A DNA stretch of 32,709 bases, taken from NCBI GenBank assembly GCA_017505405.1, contig JAFVPI010000050.1:1-32709 (forward strand), given 5' to 3'. Shown piece by piece: positions 7,073 to 15,432 of the stretch. The notes beneath the pieces were generated by a model, which had not been told where the DNA came from, did not search any database, and was given only the letters and a program-made list of their open reading frames with translations. This stretch comes from Mogibacterium sp. (lineage in GTDB: Bacteria > Bacillota > Clostridia > Peptostreptococcales > Anaerovoracaceae). Position 1 is the first letter of the stretch. Each line of letters begins with the position of its first letter. A program made the position numbers and the translations under genes.

Positions 7073-8502
7073 TGTTCTGCTTCTACTCCTTCCAGATCAT
7101 ATTCATAGGTATCGGTTATCAGTACTTTGACCACCTCGCCAGGAGAATATTCCCAGTTCTTTGAGGTGAAATACACGCTGCAGTCTATATCAGGCGCATC
7201 ATATCTTGTGCGTCCTTCATAAAGGGTCAGCATTCTGCTGAGGGTCTCCTCATCGGCAGTATTGATATCATCTATGATATCTTCGCAGTCGACTTCAACG
7301 CATCTGTCTATCATGACTTCAAGGACCCTGCCTATCTTGTGTTCATTCAGTTTTTCGCTGATCACCTGCTGATGCTGCATCACAAGGTCTCTACGTGCCC
7401 TGCGCTCTTCTTCAGGCACCTTGTGCGGCATTTCGGATGAAGGAGTCCCCTCCTCATCCGAGAAAGCGAAAGCTCCCAGCCTGTCGATATCATAAGTATC
7501 TATAAAGTCTATAAGCTCATCAATGTCCTCCTGAGTTTCTCCCGGGAAGCCGACAAGAAGTGTGGTTCTGATGTGAACATCAGGTATCCTGTTTCTCAGT
7601 TTTCCGATCACTTCTTTTATGGAGTCGCCGCTGGACCGTCTTCTCATCATACTGAGGACTTTATCTGATACATGCTGTATCGGCATGTCAATGTAATTGC
7701 AGATCTTCGGTTCGCTTGCGATGGTTTCGATCAGTTCGTCAGTAATACCATTATCGTAAACATACATCAATCTGATCCATTCTATGCCTTTCACAGTACA
7801 AAGTCTGTGCAGTAGTTCAGGCAGACGCGGTTCTCCGTAAAGATCCCGGCCGTACTGCGATGTATCCTGCGCGATCAGTACCATTTCCTTGATGCCCGCT
7901 GCTGCCATGTCCTGCGCTTCCTTTACGCAGTCTTCAATGCTTTTGGACCTGTATGTTCCTCTTATCATCGGAATAGCGCAGAAACTGCAGGCATTGTAGC
8001 AGCCTTCAGCTATCTTCAGATATCCGTAATGCAGTAGTGTTTCAGAATCGTATTCAGCGTCATATACCTCAAACTTGCGCCTGCGGTAAGGCAGCATGTC
8101 GAGGGTGCATCCCACGCGGTCTGCTGATACGCTGTTCTTTTCATCATCAGCATCCCCTTTATCCCAGGAAAGTATGATGTCAGGTATCCTGTCATAGTCA
8201 TTTACTCCGAAGAACATGTCCACTTCCGGTATTTCTTCAGAGAGCTCCTTATGATAGCGCTCCGAAAGGCACCCCGTGACTATTATCTTCTGCTTATTCC
8301 AGCGGTACTCTATCAGATCGAATATCCTCTCGATGGACTCCTTTTTGGCATCCTCAATAAAACCGCAGGTGTTCAGAATTACCACATCAGCTTCACGCGT
8401 GTCGTATACGATATCACAGCCCTTATCAGCAAGAGATGCAGCAAGGACCGAGGAGTCATATTCATTTTTTGCACATCCGTATGTGTCAATAAATACTTTC
8501 AT
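7069..8502 (-). CDS. rimO: Ribosomal protein S12 methylthiotransferase RimO
   Basis: This is a 477-residue radical-SAM methylthiotransferase. The N-terminal UPF0004 domain has DTYGCAKNEYDSSVLA and LNTCGFIEDAKKESIERI. The radical SAM cluster motif is CYNACSFCAIPMIRG. The C-terminus is a TRAM-type domain ending FTSKNWEYSPGEVVKVLI. The AKxESI segment and FFGVNDYDRIPDII favour RimO (S12 Asp89) over MiaB. The TRAM region is longer than usual, with an acidic insertion of roughly 20 residues (around VEVDCEDIIDDINTADEE). The gene sits 2 bases after ftsK and overlaps pgsA by four. Confidence 0.93.
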   Translation of the reverse strand: MKVFIDTYGCAKNEYDSSVLAASLADKGCDIVYDTREADVVILNTCGFIEDAKKESIERIFDLIEYRWNKQKIIVTGCLSERYHKELSEEIPEVDMFFGVNDYDRIPDIILSWDKGDADDEKNSVSADRVGCTLDMLPYRRRKFEVYDAEYDSETLLHYGYLKIAEGCYNACSFCAIPMIRGTYRSKSIEDCVKEAQDMAAAGIKEMVLIAQDTSQYGRDLYGEPRLPELLHRLCTVKGIEWIRLMYVYDNGITDELIETIASEPKICNYIDMPIQHVSDKVLSMMRRRSSGDSIKEVIGKLRNRIPDVHIRTTLLVGFPGETQEDIDELIDFIDTYDIDRLGAFAFSDEEGTPSSEMPHKVPEEERRARRDLVMQHQQVISEKLNEHKIGRVLEVMIDRCVEVDCEDIIDDINTADEETLSRMLTLYEGRTRYDAPDIDCSVYFTSKNWEYSPGEVVKVLITDTYEYDLEGVEAEQ

Positions 8503-8504
8503 TT

Positions 8505-11500
8505 TTAATAATCACTTTCACTGTCCGCATCCATTATCATGCGGCGCACTGATTCAGGAAGAGAGTTGAATGAATCCAGTGCCTTGGTATTGCTTAATCC
8601 GCTCGATGCGCGTATGCCGTCATCTTCCGGTGCCATTTCGTATTCTGTTTCGCGGACTGTTTCCGGAACATATACGGGTTCAGGCTCGGGCTCATAAACA
8701 GGCTCAGGTTCCGGCTTACGCACAGGCTCACTTCTTTGTGTCTTTACAGGTTGAGGCTCAGGCTCAGGAGCCGGTTCTTCTTCAGAGTCATAGCCTCCGT
8801 AATACTCCTCTTCGGTGATAAGGAGCTGACGCGGCCTTGATCCGTCTGAAGGACCGATTATGCCTTTCTCTTCTATTTCATCTATGATCCTCGCTGCTCT
8901 GTTATATCCTATGCGGAATCTTCTCTGGAGCATGGATACAGATGCCTGCTTTGACTTGAAGATGAAAGCGATCGCATCCTCGGTCAGTTCGTCCTGAGGC
9001 TCCTTGCTCGATCTCTTATCGGCGTTCTCGATGGCGTTCTTGAGCTCCTCGTCATAATCAGGATTGCCGCCCTCTTTCTTTACAAATCTGATCACCTTGT
9101 CGATCTCTTTTTCTGAGATGTAAGGTCCCTGTACTCTGTACGGCTTTGTTGAGCCTACAGGTGAGAACAGCATATCTCCCTTTCCGAGAAGCTTCTCTGC
9201 TCCTGCCATGTCAAGGATAGTGCGCGAGTCAAACTGCGAAGCAACACTGAATGCGATCCTTGAAGGAATATTTGCTTTGATAAGTCCTGTTACTACGTCT
9301 ACAGACGGTCTCTGAGTCGCAACGATCAGATGCATGCCTGCAGCTCTTGCCTTCTGAGCAAGACGGCAGATGGAATTCTCAACTTCTGACGGAGATGCCA
9401 TCATGAGATCAGCAAGCTCATCGATGATGATCACGATCTGAGGCTTGCAGTCAGCATATCTTCCGTCCACTCTCATGAGTTCATTGTATGACTTAAGATC
9501 CTTTACGTTATGCTCGGCAAAGGCTTCGTATCTCTTGTCCATCTCTTCTACAGCGATAGCAAGAGCCCGTGCAGCCTTTCGCGGATCTGTCACTACCGGC
9601 GTAAGCATATGCGGGATGCCGTTGTAGTTGCCAAGCTCTACAACCTTAGGGTCTATCATGATAAGCTTCAGCTCCGAAGGCCTTGCCTTATAAAGGAAGC
9701 TCGTGACTATGGAATTTATGCAGACAGACTTTCCGGAACCGGTCGCTCCTGCGATGAGCAGATGCGGCATGTCGCGGAGATCTGCAACGATGTTGTTTCC
9801 TGAAATGTCTTTGCCGACAACGAATTCAACTATGGACGGAGCTTCCATGAACTCTTCTGATTCGATCAGATCGCGGATAAGAACAGGCGCAGGCTTGTCA
9901 TTCTCGACTTCTATGCCTACTGCCGCCTTACCAGGGATCGGTGCTTCTATACGGATGCTTTTAGCTCTCAGGTTAAGAGCAATATCATCGGAAAGTCTTG
10001 TTATGCTTGCGACCTTTACTCCGGTAGCAGGCTGCACCTCATATCTTGTAACTGATGCTCCCTGTGTAACTTTGAGGACCCTTGCATCTACTCCGAAGTC
10101 GTTCAGCGTCTGCTCAAGAAGTTCTGCGCGTGCCTGAAGCTGGGCATCGTTCATCAGCTGCTTTGAACCGGTATCCTTTTTAAGAAGGCTTACAGGAGGC
10201 AGCTCATACGACATGTCCTCGGTTACGGTATTGAATCCGGCTGAGATGGCCGCATCTTCCGAAGTATCCGCAGCAGGCTGAGGCTGTGCTTCCTGCTTCG
10301 GAGCTGCAGGCTTAGGTGCCTGAGCTTTTGGCTTTGATGCAGCTGCGCCGGCCGATGAAGCAGCTTTTGGCGCAGGTACTGCTTTCGGGGCAGCCTCAAG
10401 GCCGGTGCTCTTCTTTGCGGCAGAGCCCGGTTTTGCGTGTCCGTCAAGTCCGTAAGATCCTGAATGCACTATCTCGTCCGGATCTCCAAGACCCATGCCT
10501 GTCTTAACGGTCTTCTTCTCCGGAGTGCGCTTTCTGCCCGGATATCCGAAATCTTCATCATCGGAATCGAAATTTCTACTGTCGGAATATACACTCCGTG
10601 GCTCAGATCTGTCTCCGTTCAGTCCCTTTCTTCCGGTGCTGTCAGATTCCTTGAGATTTTCAGTTGTAAGTGTTTCACCGGTCTCACTGTCTATTCCGGC
10701 AAAGATGCTTTTCATCCTGTCGAAAAGAGTGCCTCTGCTGAGCTTTTTATCAGTTGCCTGCACAGGAGTATTTATGATCTGGGTGTAGTCAAGATCAGCA
10801 CGTTCATTTGCGTTGCCTCCGAACGGCTTAGGTATATCGTCCACGGACGGTGTTGGAGCTGCGGCAGCTGCATGCTGCAGATCATCTGACGGCTCCTCCT
10901 CGCGCATGATCCCGCTGATTATGGACTTCCAGAAAGGTTTATTATCATCAACAGGCGCAGAGATCGAAGGATCCGCAGCGATGGCTGCTTTTATCTGCTC
11001 ATCCGACAGCCTGCGTTTTTCATCATTTTCAAGTTCTTTCAGAATGCGGTTCTGTTCTCTTTTGACCCCCAGATTGCCTGCCATTCTGGATATCGGTGAA
11101 TTCGCTACCATGAATATCGATATGAGCAGGACCGTGACGGAAATGATAAGAAGGCCGGGCATGCCGAAAAGTTTGGCAAGGATCGAACCGATCTCCATGC
11201 CTATGGCACCGCCCTTTTTACCGTCGACACCATATATATAGAAGTCAACTATGTCCCTGAATCCGCACCGGATGTTATTTGCATCGATGAATCTGTACGA
11301 ATTCAGAACGCACATATTGATGAAAATGAGCAGACTGAAAACAGCCGTGCGCGTATTTATATGGGTGAGCTTGCCTCCGAGAAGCAGGAGCGCAAACACC
11401 AGAACAAGGAAAGGCAGCACGAATGCCATCTTTCCGAACAATCCGTTGCATATATCGTGGATCGTCATTCCGAAGCTTCCGGTCGTATCCATCACTACTG

Positions 11501-11771
11501 TAAAGAACAGAAAGAGAGCGATGGCGATAAGGGTGATGCTCCAGATCACGTCGTTGTTTCTCTTTTCACGGTCGCTTCTGCGCTTCATTTCGTCGAGGAC
11601 TTCCTGCTTGGTAGGGTTTCCTGAGTATGAAGTTTTGGCTGATGATGAGCCCGATGTTTTTGATGACGATTTTGACGATGATTTTGCAGATGTATTTTTA
11701 GGTTTATTTTTGCTGCCCGGAGGTCTGCCGGGTCCTCTTTTTGTGCCGTTGTTGCTGGTCTGCTGTGCCAT
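8505..11771 (-). CDS. ftsK: FtsK/SpoIIIE DNA translocase
   Basis: This 1088-residue DNA pump acts at the division septum. The cytoplasmic N-terminus holds an AT-hook-like stretch KRGPGRPPGSKNKP and a Ser/Lys-rich run. About four membrane helices follow (roughly residues 70-225), then a long low-complexity linker, then the motor domain with Walker A GATGSGKS (about 674-681) and Walker B IIIDELADL (about 775-783). The DNA-reading gamma domain is at about 930-985 (SMLQRRFRIGYNRAARIIDE). Normally the protein ends there, but about 100 residues follow, rich in Glu-Pro repeats (VYEPEPEPVY). The open frame reaches back to 11789, but GAGGAT lies 8 bases before the ATG at 11771. Confidence 0.96.
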   Translation of the reverse strand: MAQQTSNNGTKRGPGRPPGSKNKPKNTSAKSSSKSSSKTSGSSSAKTSYSGNPTKQEVLDEMKRRSDREKRNNDVIWSITLIAIALFLFFTVVMDTTGSFGMTIHDICNGLFGKMAFVLPFLVLVFALLLLGGKLTHINTRTAVFSLLIFINMCVLNSYRFIDANNIRCGFRDIVDFYIYGVDGKKGGAIGMEIGSILAKLFGMPGLLIISVTVLLISIFMVANSPISRMAGNLGVKREQNRILKELENDEKRRLSDEQIKAAIAADPSISAPVDDNKPFWKSIISGIMREEEPSDDLQHAAAAAPTPSVDDIPKPFGGNANERADLDYTQIINTPVQATDKKLSRGTLFDRMKSIFAGIDSETGETLTTENLKESDSTGRKGLNGDRSEPRSVYSDSRNFDSDDEDFGYPGRKRTPEKKTVKTGMGLGDPDEIVHSGSYGLDGHAKPGSAAKKSTGLEAAPKAVPAPKAASSAGAAASKPKAQAPKPAAPKQEAQPQPAADTSEDAAISAGFNTVTEDMSYELPPVSLLKKDTGSKQLMNDAQLQARAELLEQTLNDFGVDARVLKVTQGASVTRYEVQPATGVKVASITRLSDDIALNLRAKSIRIEAPIPGKAAVGIEVENDKPAPVLIRDLIESEEFMEAPSIVEFVVGKDISGNNIVADLRDMPHLLIAGATGSGKSVCINSIVTSFLYKARPSELKLIMIDPKVVELGNYNGIPHMLTPVVTDPRKAARALAIAVEEMDKRYEAFAEHNVKDLKSYNELMRVDGRYADCKPQIVIIIDELADLMMASPSEVENSICRLAQKARAAGMHLIVATQRPSVDVVTGLIKANIPSRIAFSVASQFDSRTILDMAGAEKLLGKGDMLFSPVGSTKPYRVQGPYISEKEIDKVIRFVKKEGGNPDYDEELKNAIENADKRSSKEPQDELTEDAIAFIFKSKQASVSMLQRRFRIGYNRAARIIDEIEEKGIIGPSDGSRPRQLLITEEEYYGGYDSEEEPAPEPEPQPVKTQRSEPVRKPEPEPVYEPEPEPVYVPETVRETEYEMAPEDDGIRASSGLSNTKALDSFNSLPESVRRMIMDADSESDY

Positions 11772-11811
11772 TATTATATCCTCGTTCATATATAATGTAG
11801 ATAGCCAATCT

Positions 11812-11840
11812 ATTATACTACAACATGTTGATTTTATAAC
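11812..11840 (-). promoter_or_regulatory. Possible promoter of ftsK-rimO-pgsA-cinA
   Basis: A perfect TATAAT (11812-11817, minus strand) lies about 40 bases before the ftsK start. The -35 is weak (GTTATA at 17 bases). A 10-base palindrome CAACATGTTG (11821-11830) sits in the spacer and could bind a regulator. Confidence 0.45.
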
Positions 11841-11851
11841 AGTTTTCTTAA

Positions 11852-11879
11852 CAAAACAAAAGCCCCTTCACAGGGGCTT
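11852..11879 (-). terminator. Intrinsic terminator after rpmF
   Basis: On the minus strand AAGCCCC and GGGGCTT form a 7-bp GC-rich stem with a 6-base loop, followed by TTGTTTTG. It lies about 30 bases past the rpmF stop and isolates rpmF from ftsK. Confidence 0.85.
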
Positions 11880-11907
11880 CGTTTGATCAGCTAATGATTT
11901 CTTTCCA

Positions 11908-12087
11908 CTACTCTGCGTTAACGACGTCCTTGCCGTCATAATAACCGCATGTAGGACATACTCTGTGTGGAAGTTTTGGCTCATGGCACTGAGGACAGAT
12001 CGAAAGTCCGGTCATGCTCTTCTTCATGTTAGCAGCCTTTCTGCCGCTGGTCTTAGCCTGTGATGTTTTCCTCTTAGGTACTGCCAC
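11908..12087 (-). CDS. rpmF: 50S ribosomal protein L32
   Basis: The 59-residue protein begins [10 protein letters not shown] and has a zinc-ribbon CPQC(x9)CPTCGYY, so it is the zinc-binding (C+) form. The start is a GTG at 12087 with AGGAGG 8 bases upstream. The longer frame to 12096 begins with a GTG that lies inside the ribosome binding site and is not the start. The gene is monocistronic, with a consensus promoter and its own terminator. The DUF177/YceD gene that often precedes rpmF is not present; a divergent tRNA gene is there instead. Confidence 0.96.
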   Translation of the reverse strand: MAVPKRKTSQAKTSGRKAANMKKSMTGLSICPQCHEPKLPHRVCPTCGYYDGKDVVNAE

Positions 12088-12151
12088 TGTCGACACCTCC
12101 TTATATGTTCAAATTCTTTCTATATCTGTACTTATCTTGTCGCACCGATAC

Positions 12152-12180
12152 ATTATATTCACCGTATTCAGGCTTGTCAA
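12152..12180 (-). promoter_or_regulatory. Consensus sigma-A promoter of rpmF
   Basis: Both boxes are perfect on the minus strand: TTGACA (12175-12180), 17 bases, TATAAT (12152-12157). The start of rpmF is about 65 bases downstream. This is one of the strongest promoters in the window, as expected for a ribosomal protein. Confidence 0.9.
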
Positions 12181-12249
12181 CGGTTTTATGCGGATATTTT
12201 TTTAAGCTTCAAAAAAGTTTTTATAAAAGTTTTTGATAAAAAGTGTAGA

Positions 12250-12278
12250 TTTACATTTTATTTTGTGCTATCTTATCT
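12250..12278 (+). promoter_or_regulatory. Possible promoter of the tRNA-Pro gene
   Basis: TTTACA (12250-12255), 17 bases, TTATCT (12273-12278) ends 13 bases before the tRNA. The upstream 12195-12245 is very A/T rich with phased A and T tracts, resembling an UP element for strong stable-RNA transcription. Confidence 0.5.
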
Positions 12279-12291
12279 GTGTTGCAAATAT

Positions 12292-12368
12292 CGGGGTGTG
12301 GCTCAGCTTGGTAGAGCGCTTCGTTCGGGACGAAGAGGTCGCGTGTTCAAATCTCGTCACCCCGACCA
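12292..12368 (+). tRNA. tRNA-Pro (anticodon CGG)
   Basis: The 77 bases fold as a full cloverleaf. The acceptor is CGGGGTG/CACCCCG, the D arm GCTC/GAGC, the anticodon arm CTTCG-TTCGGGA-CGAAG and the T loop TTCAAAT. The 3' ACCA is encoded. The anticodon is CGG (codon CCG), with G37 and the C1-G72 pair and A73 typical of bacterial tRNA-Pro. One oddity is the T stem GCGTG/CTCGT, which has a U52-U62 mismatch and a G49-U65 wobble. Confidence 0.97.
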
Positions 12369-12372
12369 TCAG

Positions 12373-12407
12373 AATCCGCTGATCATATGAATCGGCGGTT
12401 TTTTTTA
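12373..12407 (+). terminator. Terminator of the tRNA-Pro gene
   Basis: CCGC and GCGG (with flanking AA/TT pairs) enclose a loop of about 14 bases, followed by eight T (12399-12406). It starts 5 bases after the tRNA CCA and ends just short of the convergent tmcAL stop. Confidence 0.7.
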
Positions 12408-12410
12408 TTC

Positions 12411-13646
12411 TCACAGCATGACGGGAAGATGTCTGTGGTCGCTGCAGCTGTCCGTCTCCCCTTTTGTTATAAGGTTATAAATATCTGCAGAATGTACATC
12501 GAGATCCAGAAGCCTCTTCGCTTTCGGGTTCAGATCCTCCGAGTTCTTATTTACATTTATGATTACCGGCAGAGCCGCTGTTTCTCCGTCTCTCATCTCA
12601 GCGAGAAGCGCCCTTCCTGTTTCGTTGAAGCCGAGCACCCTGATGTATTCAGGGCTTTCGATATCATACCGTTTTCTGCCGATCGACAGTACAAGCTGCA
12701 TGCAAAGCCTTGACAGCCTTGTATATGTGTACCGTTTTGACTTTATCCGTCTTATGAAATCCGACCATGATCCTGCGGAACCGGCGTTTGATTTCAGCAG
12801 TGACGCCAGGCCTTCGCCTCCTGACGGACAGTCTTCGATAGTCTCTTCATCTGCTGAAAGCACTGCATATCTCAGGACATCGAACCACTTATCTCTGTCA
12901 GGTCCTGTAAGATGACATCCTTTAAGAGCACCTGCCGTGCATTCAGGCACGTATTTAGACATGTCCTTTCCGCTGAATGTCTGCGCTCTTATGGCCGAAG
13001 AGCTCTGATAAACGATTCTTTCATCATAAGGATCGCTGTAGCAGGCTCCTTCCCTGTGTACCACCACAGGCTCAGCTTTCTTCATTGCCTTGATATACTC
13101 GATTGCAAGTATGTCGTTTGCTTTTTCAAGTATCCGTATATCACCGGCAATTTCAGTATCGGTTTCAGGATCCGTACCCTTTATAGCAGCTCTTACTTCT
13201 GAATAAGCCAGTGCTCTTGCAGCAGGATACGGAAGTCCCCTGCTTCTGACGGACTTTACCGAAGCCTCTATCTCCTGTTCGCTGTCTCTTAAGGTATGTG
13301 CGATCCTGACGAGCGCCTCAGCATTCCCCGATTCACTGCCGAAGGATATATGAGATACTTTTCCTGTTGCTTCCAGGATATTTACAGCAGCTCCGGCATA
13401 CTGACCTGCGTTGCCGAGACAAAACAGCACGGGGATCTCGATCACAAGATCAGCTCCGTTCCTGAGCGCATGCTCTGCCCTCGTCCATTTATCCAATATC
13501 GCAGGTTCACCACGCTGCACGTAGTCACCGCTCATTGCCACGATCACGGCGTCGCATCCGGTGATGCGCCTTGTCTCTTCAATGTGATGGACATGGCCGT
13601 TATGAAGAGGATTGTATTCTGCTGTTATCCCTGCTGCTTTCAGCAT
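12411..13646 (-). CDS. tmcAL: tRNA(Met) cytidine acetate ligase
   Basis: The 411-residue protein belongs to the nucleotidyltransferase-like family that acetylates C34 of elongator tRNA-Met in Firmicutes. The N-terminus has GITAEYNPLHNGH with the HxGH-type motif. It is followed by MSGDYVQRGEPAILDKWTRA and a mid-protein YQSSSAIRA segment that fits the second nucleotide-binding motif. The frame extends to a TTG at 13667, but AAAGGAT just before the ATG at 13646 makes MLKAAGITAEY the likely start. It is last in the recG-rsmD-coaD unit and convergent with the tRNA-Pro gene. Confidence 0.9.
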   Translation of the reverse strand: MLKAAGITAEYNPLHNGHVHHIEETRRITGCDAVIVAMSGDYVQRGEPAILDKWTRAEHALRNGADLVIEIPVLFCLGNAGQYAGAAVNILEATGKVSHISFGSESGNAEALVRIAHTLRDSEQEIEASVKSVRSRGLPYPAARALAYSEVRAAIKGTDPETDTEIAGDIRILEKANDILAIEYIKAMKKAEPVVVHREGACYSDPYDERIVYQSSSAIRAQTFSGKDMSKYVPECTAGALKGCHLTGPDRDKWFDVLRYAVLSADEETIEDCPSGGEGLASLLKSNAGSAGSWSDFIRRIKSKRYTYTRLSRLCMQLVLSIGRKRYDIESPEYIRVLGFNETGRALLAEMRDGETAALPVIINVNKNSEDLNPKAKRLLDLDVHSADIYNLITKGETDSCSDHRHLPVML

Positions 13647-13718
13647 ACTTATCCTTTCAGAAAACAAGGGTCCGCCTTTTGCAAGCAGACCCCGGTATAG
13701 TCACAGTCGGATCAGAAA

Positions 13719-14297
13719 CTATTCTTCTTCAGCATTTTCTGGAGCTTCAGCTTCAGGCTGTTCGCCAAGACGGACTCTCTCTGCAAGAGTCTTCATCTCC
13801 TGACGGTTCTGATTTACCTTAGCGTTGATGTTGGAGAACATCTGATTGAAATATTCAGTCATAGGCTGGATATACGAGCCGCTCACGCTTGCAATATCCG
13901 TCTGCATGTCATAAAGAAGCTGATCGATGTATTCATACGATCTGTACTTCATATAATTTGCGTGATTCTCGGCTTCCTTAAGGATAGCATCCGCTCTTCT
14001 CTGAGCATCCTTGTAAATATTGTTGTTGTTTACAAGGTATTCCACCTGATCCTTGGCCTCATTGATCATTCTGTTGTATTCTTTCTTGGCATCACTGATG
14101 ATGCGGTCCCTCTCCTGATCGAGCCATCTGGCCTGCTGGATGTCGCGTGGAAGGTTTGCGCGTATATCCTCGAGGATCTTCGTAGCTACATCAAGGTCGA
14201 TGATACCCTTTTCGGAGAAAGGCATCTTGCTGGAAGAGGTTATAAGATCTTCAAGTTCCTCAAGAAGAGACATTAATTTGATGCTGTCGTCGTTCAT
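13719..14297 (-). CDS. Coiled-coil protein of unknown function between coaD and tmcAL
   Basis: The 192-residue protein is almost wholly helical and charged. It has long heptad-like stretches (about 35-175, for example DQERDRIISDAKKEYNRM and AILKEAENHANYM) and an acidic tail ending NAEEE. No membrane segment, catalytic motif or zinc motif is seen. Similar proteins next to coaD in Clostridia are often labelled ATPase or V-type subunit H-like because of the coiled coil, but no nucleotide-binding loop exists here. The EAKxxxxxLxxxA pattern recalls DivIVA-like or ATP-synthase-stalk helices. The ATG at 14297 is chosen because GGAGGAATC lies before it; an upstream in-frame start at 14330 has none. 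Confidence 0.75.
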   Translation of the reverse strand: MNDDSIKLMSLLEELEDLITSSSKMPFSEKGIIDLDVATKILEDIRANLPRDIQQARWLDQERDRIISDAKKEYNRMINEAKDQVEYLVNNNNIYKDAQRRADAILKEAENHANYMKYRSYEYIDQLLYDMQTDIASVSGSYIQPMTEYFNQMFSNINAKVNQNRQEMKTLAERVRLGEQPEAEAPENAEEE

Positions 14298-14342
14298 ATT
14301 GATTCCTCCATTTTTATTCAGAACCGGCAAAGCAGTTCCATA

Positions 14343-14828
14343 TTATTTACCGTATTTTTCTTTGATCCTTTCTGACACGTATTGCGGAACAAGTCCGTCA
14401 ACGCTGCCTCCGAATGAGGCCACCTCTTTTATGAGGCTTGAGCTTATAAATGAATACTTAGGATCAGTCATAAGAAATATGGTCTCAGTCTCGCCGGTAA
14501 AGAGACGGGCATTCATCTGCGCCATCTGAAGCTCGTTCTCAAAATCAGTCGTAGCTCTGAGCCCCCTGACATAGGCTATGAATCCGTTTTCATTGACATA
14601 GTCTGCCAGAAGACCGCTGAAAGTGTCTACCTTTACATTAGGAATATGTCCGGTGACCTCTCTGACGATCTCCACCCTTTCTTCAAAAGTAAAAAAGCCC
14701 GTTTTGTGCGGATTGACCGCAATTGCCACGGTGAGTGAATCATACATCTTTGCGGCTCTCTCTATTATATTGAGATGTCCGTTCGTGACCGGGTCAAATG
14801 ATCCCGCATACAGAGCTTTTCTATCCAT
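14343..14828 (-). CDS. coaD: Phosphopantetheine adenylyltransferase
   Basis: The 161-residue enzyme makes dephospho-CoA from 4'-phosphopantetheine and ATP, the fourth step of CoA synthesis. Visible motifs are YAGSFDPVTNGHLNII with the HxGH-type nucleotide site (TNGH), VRGLRATTDFENELQMA and YSFISSSLIKEVA. Its length is typical. GAGG lies 8-9 bases before the ATG. It sits between rsmD and the coiled-coil gene; the rsmD-coaD pairing is a common bacterial arrangement. Confidence 0.97.
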   Translation of the reverse strand: MDRKALYAGSFDPVTNGHLNIIERAAKMYDSLTVAIAVNPHKTGFFTFEERVEIVREVTGHIPNVKVDTFSGLLADYVNENGFIAYVRGLRATTDFENELQMAQMNARLFTGETETIFLMTDPKYSFISSSLIKEVASFGGSVDGLVPQYVSERIKEKYGK

Positions 14829-14855
14829 AGGTAAGTCCTCACTTAATACATCATA

Positions 14856-15428
14856 TTAGCAAAACGGGTCGTGATTATCAACCAGAAACAGGTCTACACC
14901 TATTGATCCGTACTTCTTTTCTTTGATTTTTGAGAGTTTGCCGTATGTGTCGGATAATTTATTATCGTACAAATGCTCGCAGACAACTACGCTCCCTTCA
15001 TCAACCAGGCCAAACTCCTGCAGTTTAAGCATTGCAGTGTCGTAATAATCGGTTTTCTCATACGGAGGGTCAATAATGACTATATCAAATACCGGCTTTT
15101 CCCTTTTGTCTGCGATCTCGGACAGTGCAGCCTCGAAATCCCTGCCGATGACTGCCGCTTCTTCACCTGCGCCGCAGTTGGATATGTTTGAAATAAGAAC
15201 TCTCTGATTCTGTCTGCTGGATTCAACGAAAGTGCATTTTGCTGCACCTCTTGAAAGTGCTTCTATACCCATCGCGCCGCTCCCCGCAAAGAGATCAAGC
15301 ACTTCAGCTTCAGGAAGCCACTGCATTATCATACTGAATACAGCTTCCCTTACCTTCTCTGTCGTAGGTCTTATCCCTCTCGGGACCTCTATATTTCTGT
15401 ATTTGTATTTTCCTGATGTTATCTTCAT
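14856..15428 (-). CDS. rsmD: 16S rRNA (guanine966-N2)-methyltransferase
   Basis: The 190-residue SAM-dependent methyltransferase has the RsmD opening ITSGKYKYRNIEVP and RPTTEKVREAVFSM. It has the SAM-binding loop VLDLFAGSGAMGIEALSRG and the catalytic DPPY (IVIIDPPYEK), as expected for an enzyme that modifies an exocyclic guanine nitrogen. It starts 4 bases after the recG stop with little Shine-Dalgarno sequence, which suggests coupled translation. Confidence 0.95.
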   Translation of the reverse strand: MKITSGKYKYRNIEVPRGIRPTTEKVREAVFSMIMQWLPEAEVLDLFAGSGAMGIEALSRGAAKCTFVESSRQNQRVLISNISNCGAGEEAAVIGRDFEAALSEIADKREKPVFDIVIIDPPYEKTDYYDTAMLKLQEFGLVDEGSVVVCEHLYDNKLSDTYGKLSKIKEKKYGSIGVDLFLVDNHDPFC

Positions 15429-15432
15429 TTTT

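Noticed and set aside
11821-11830. Palindrome CAACATGTTG upstream of ftsK as a specific operator
   Set aside because: It is only 10 bases and no second copy was noticed. It is mentioned with the promoter but is too short to call alone.
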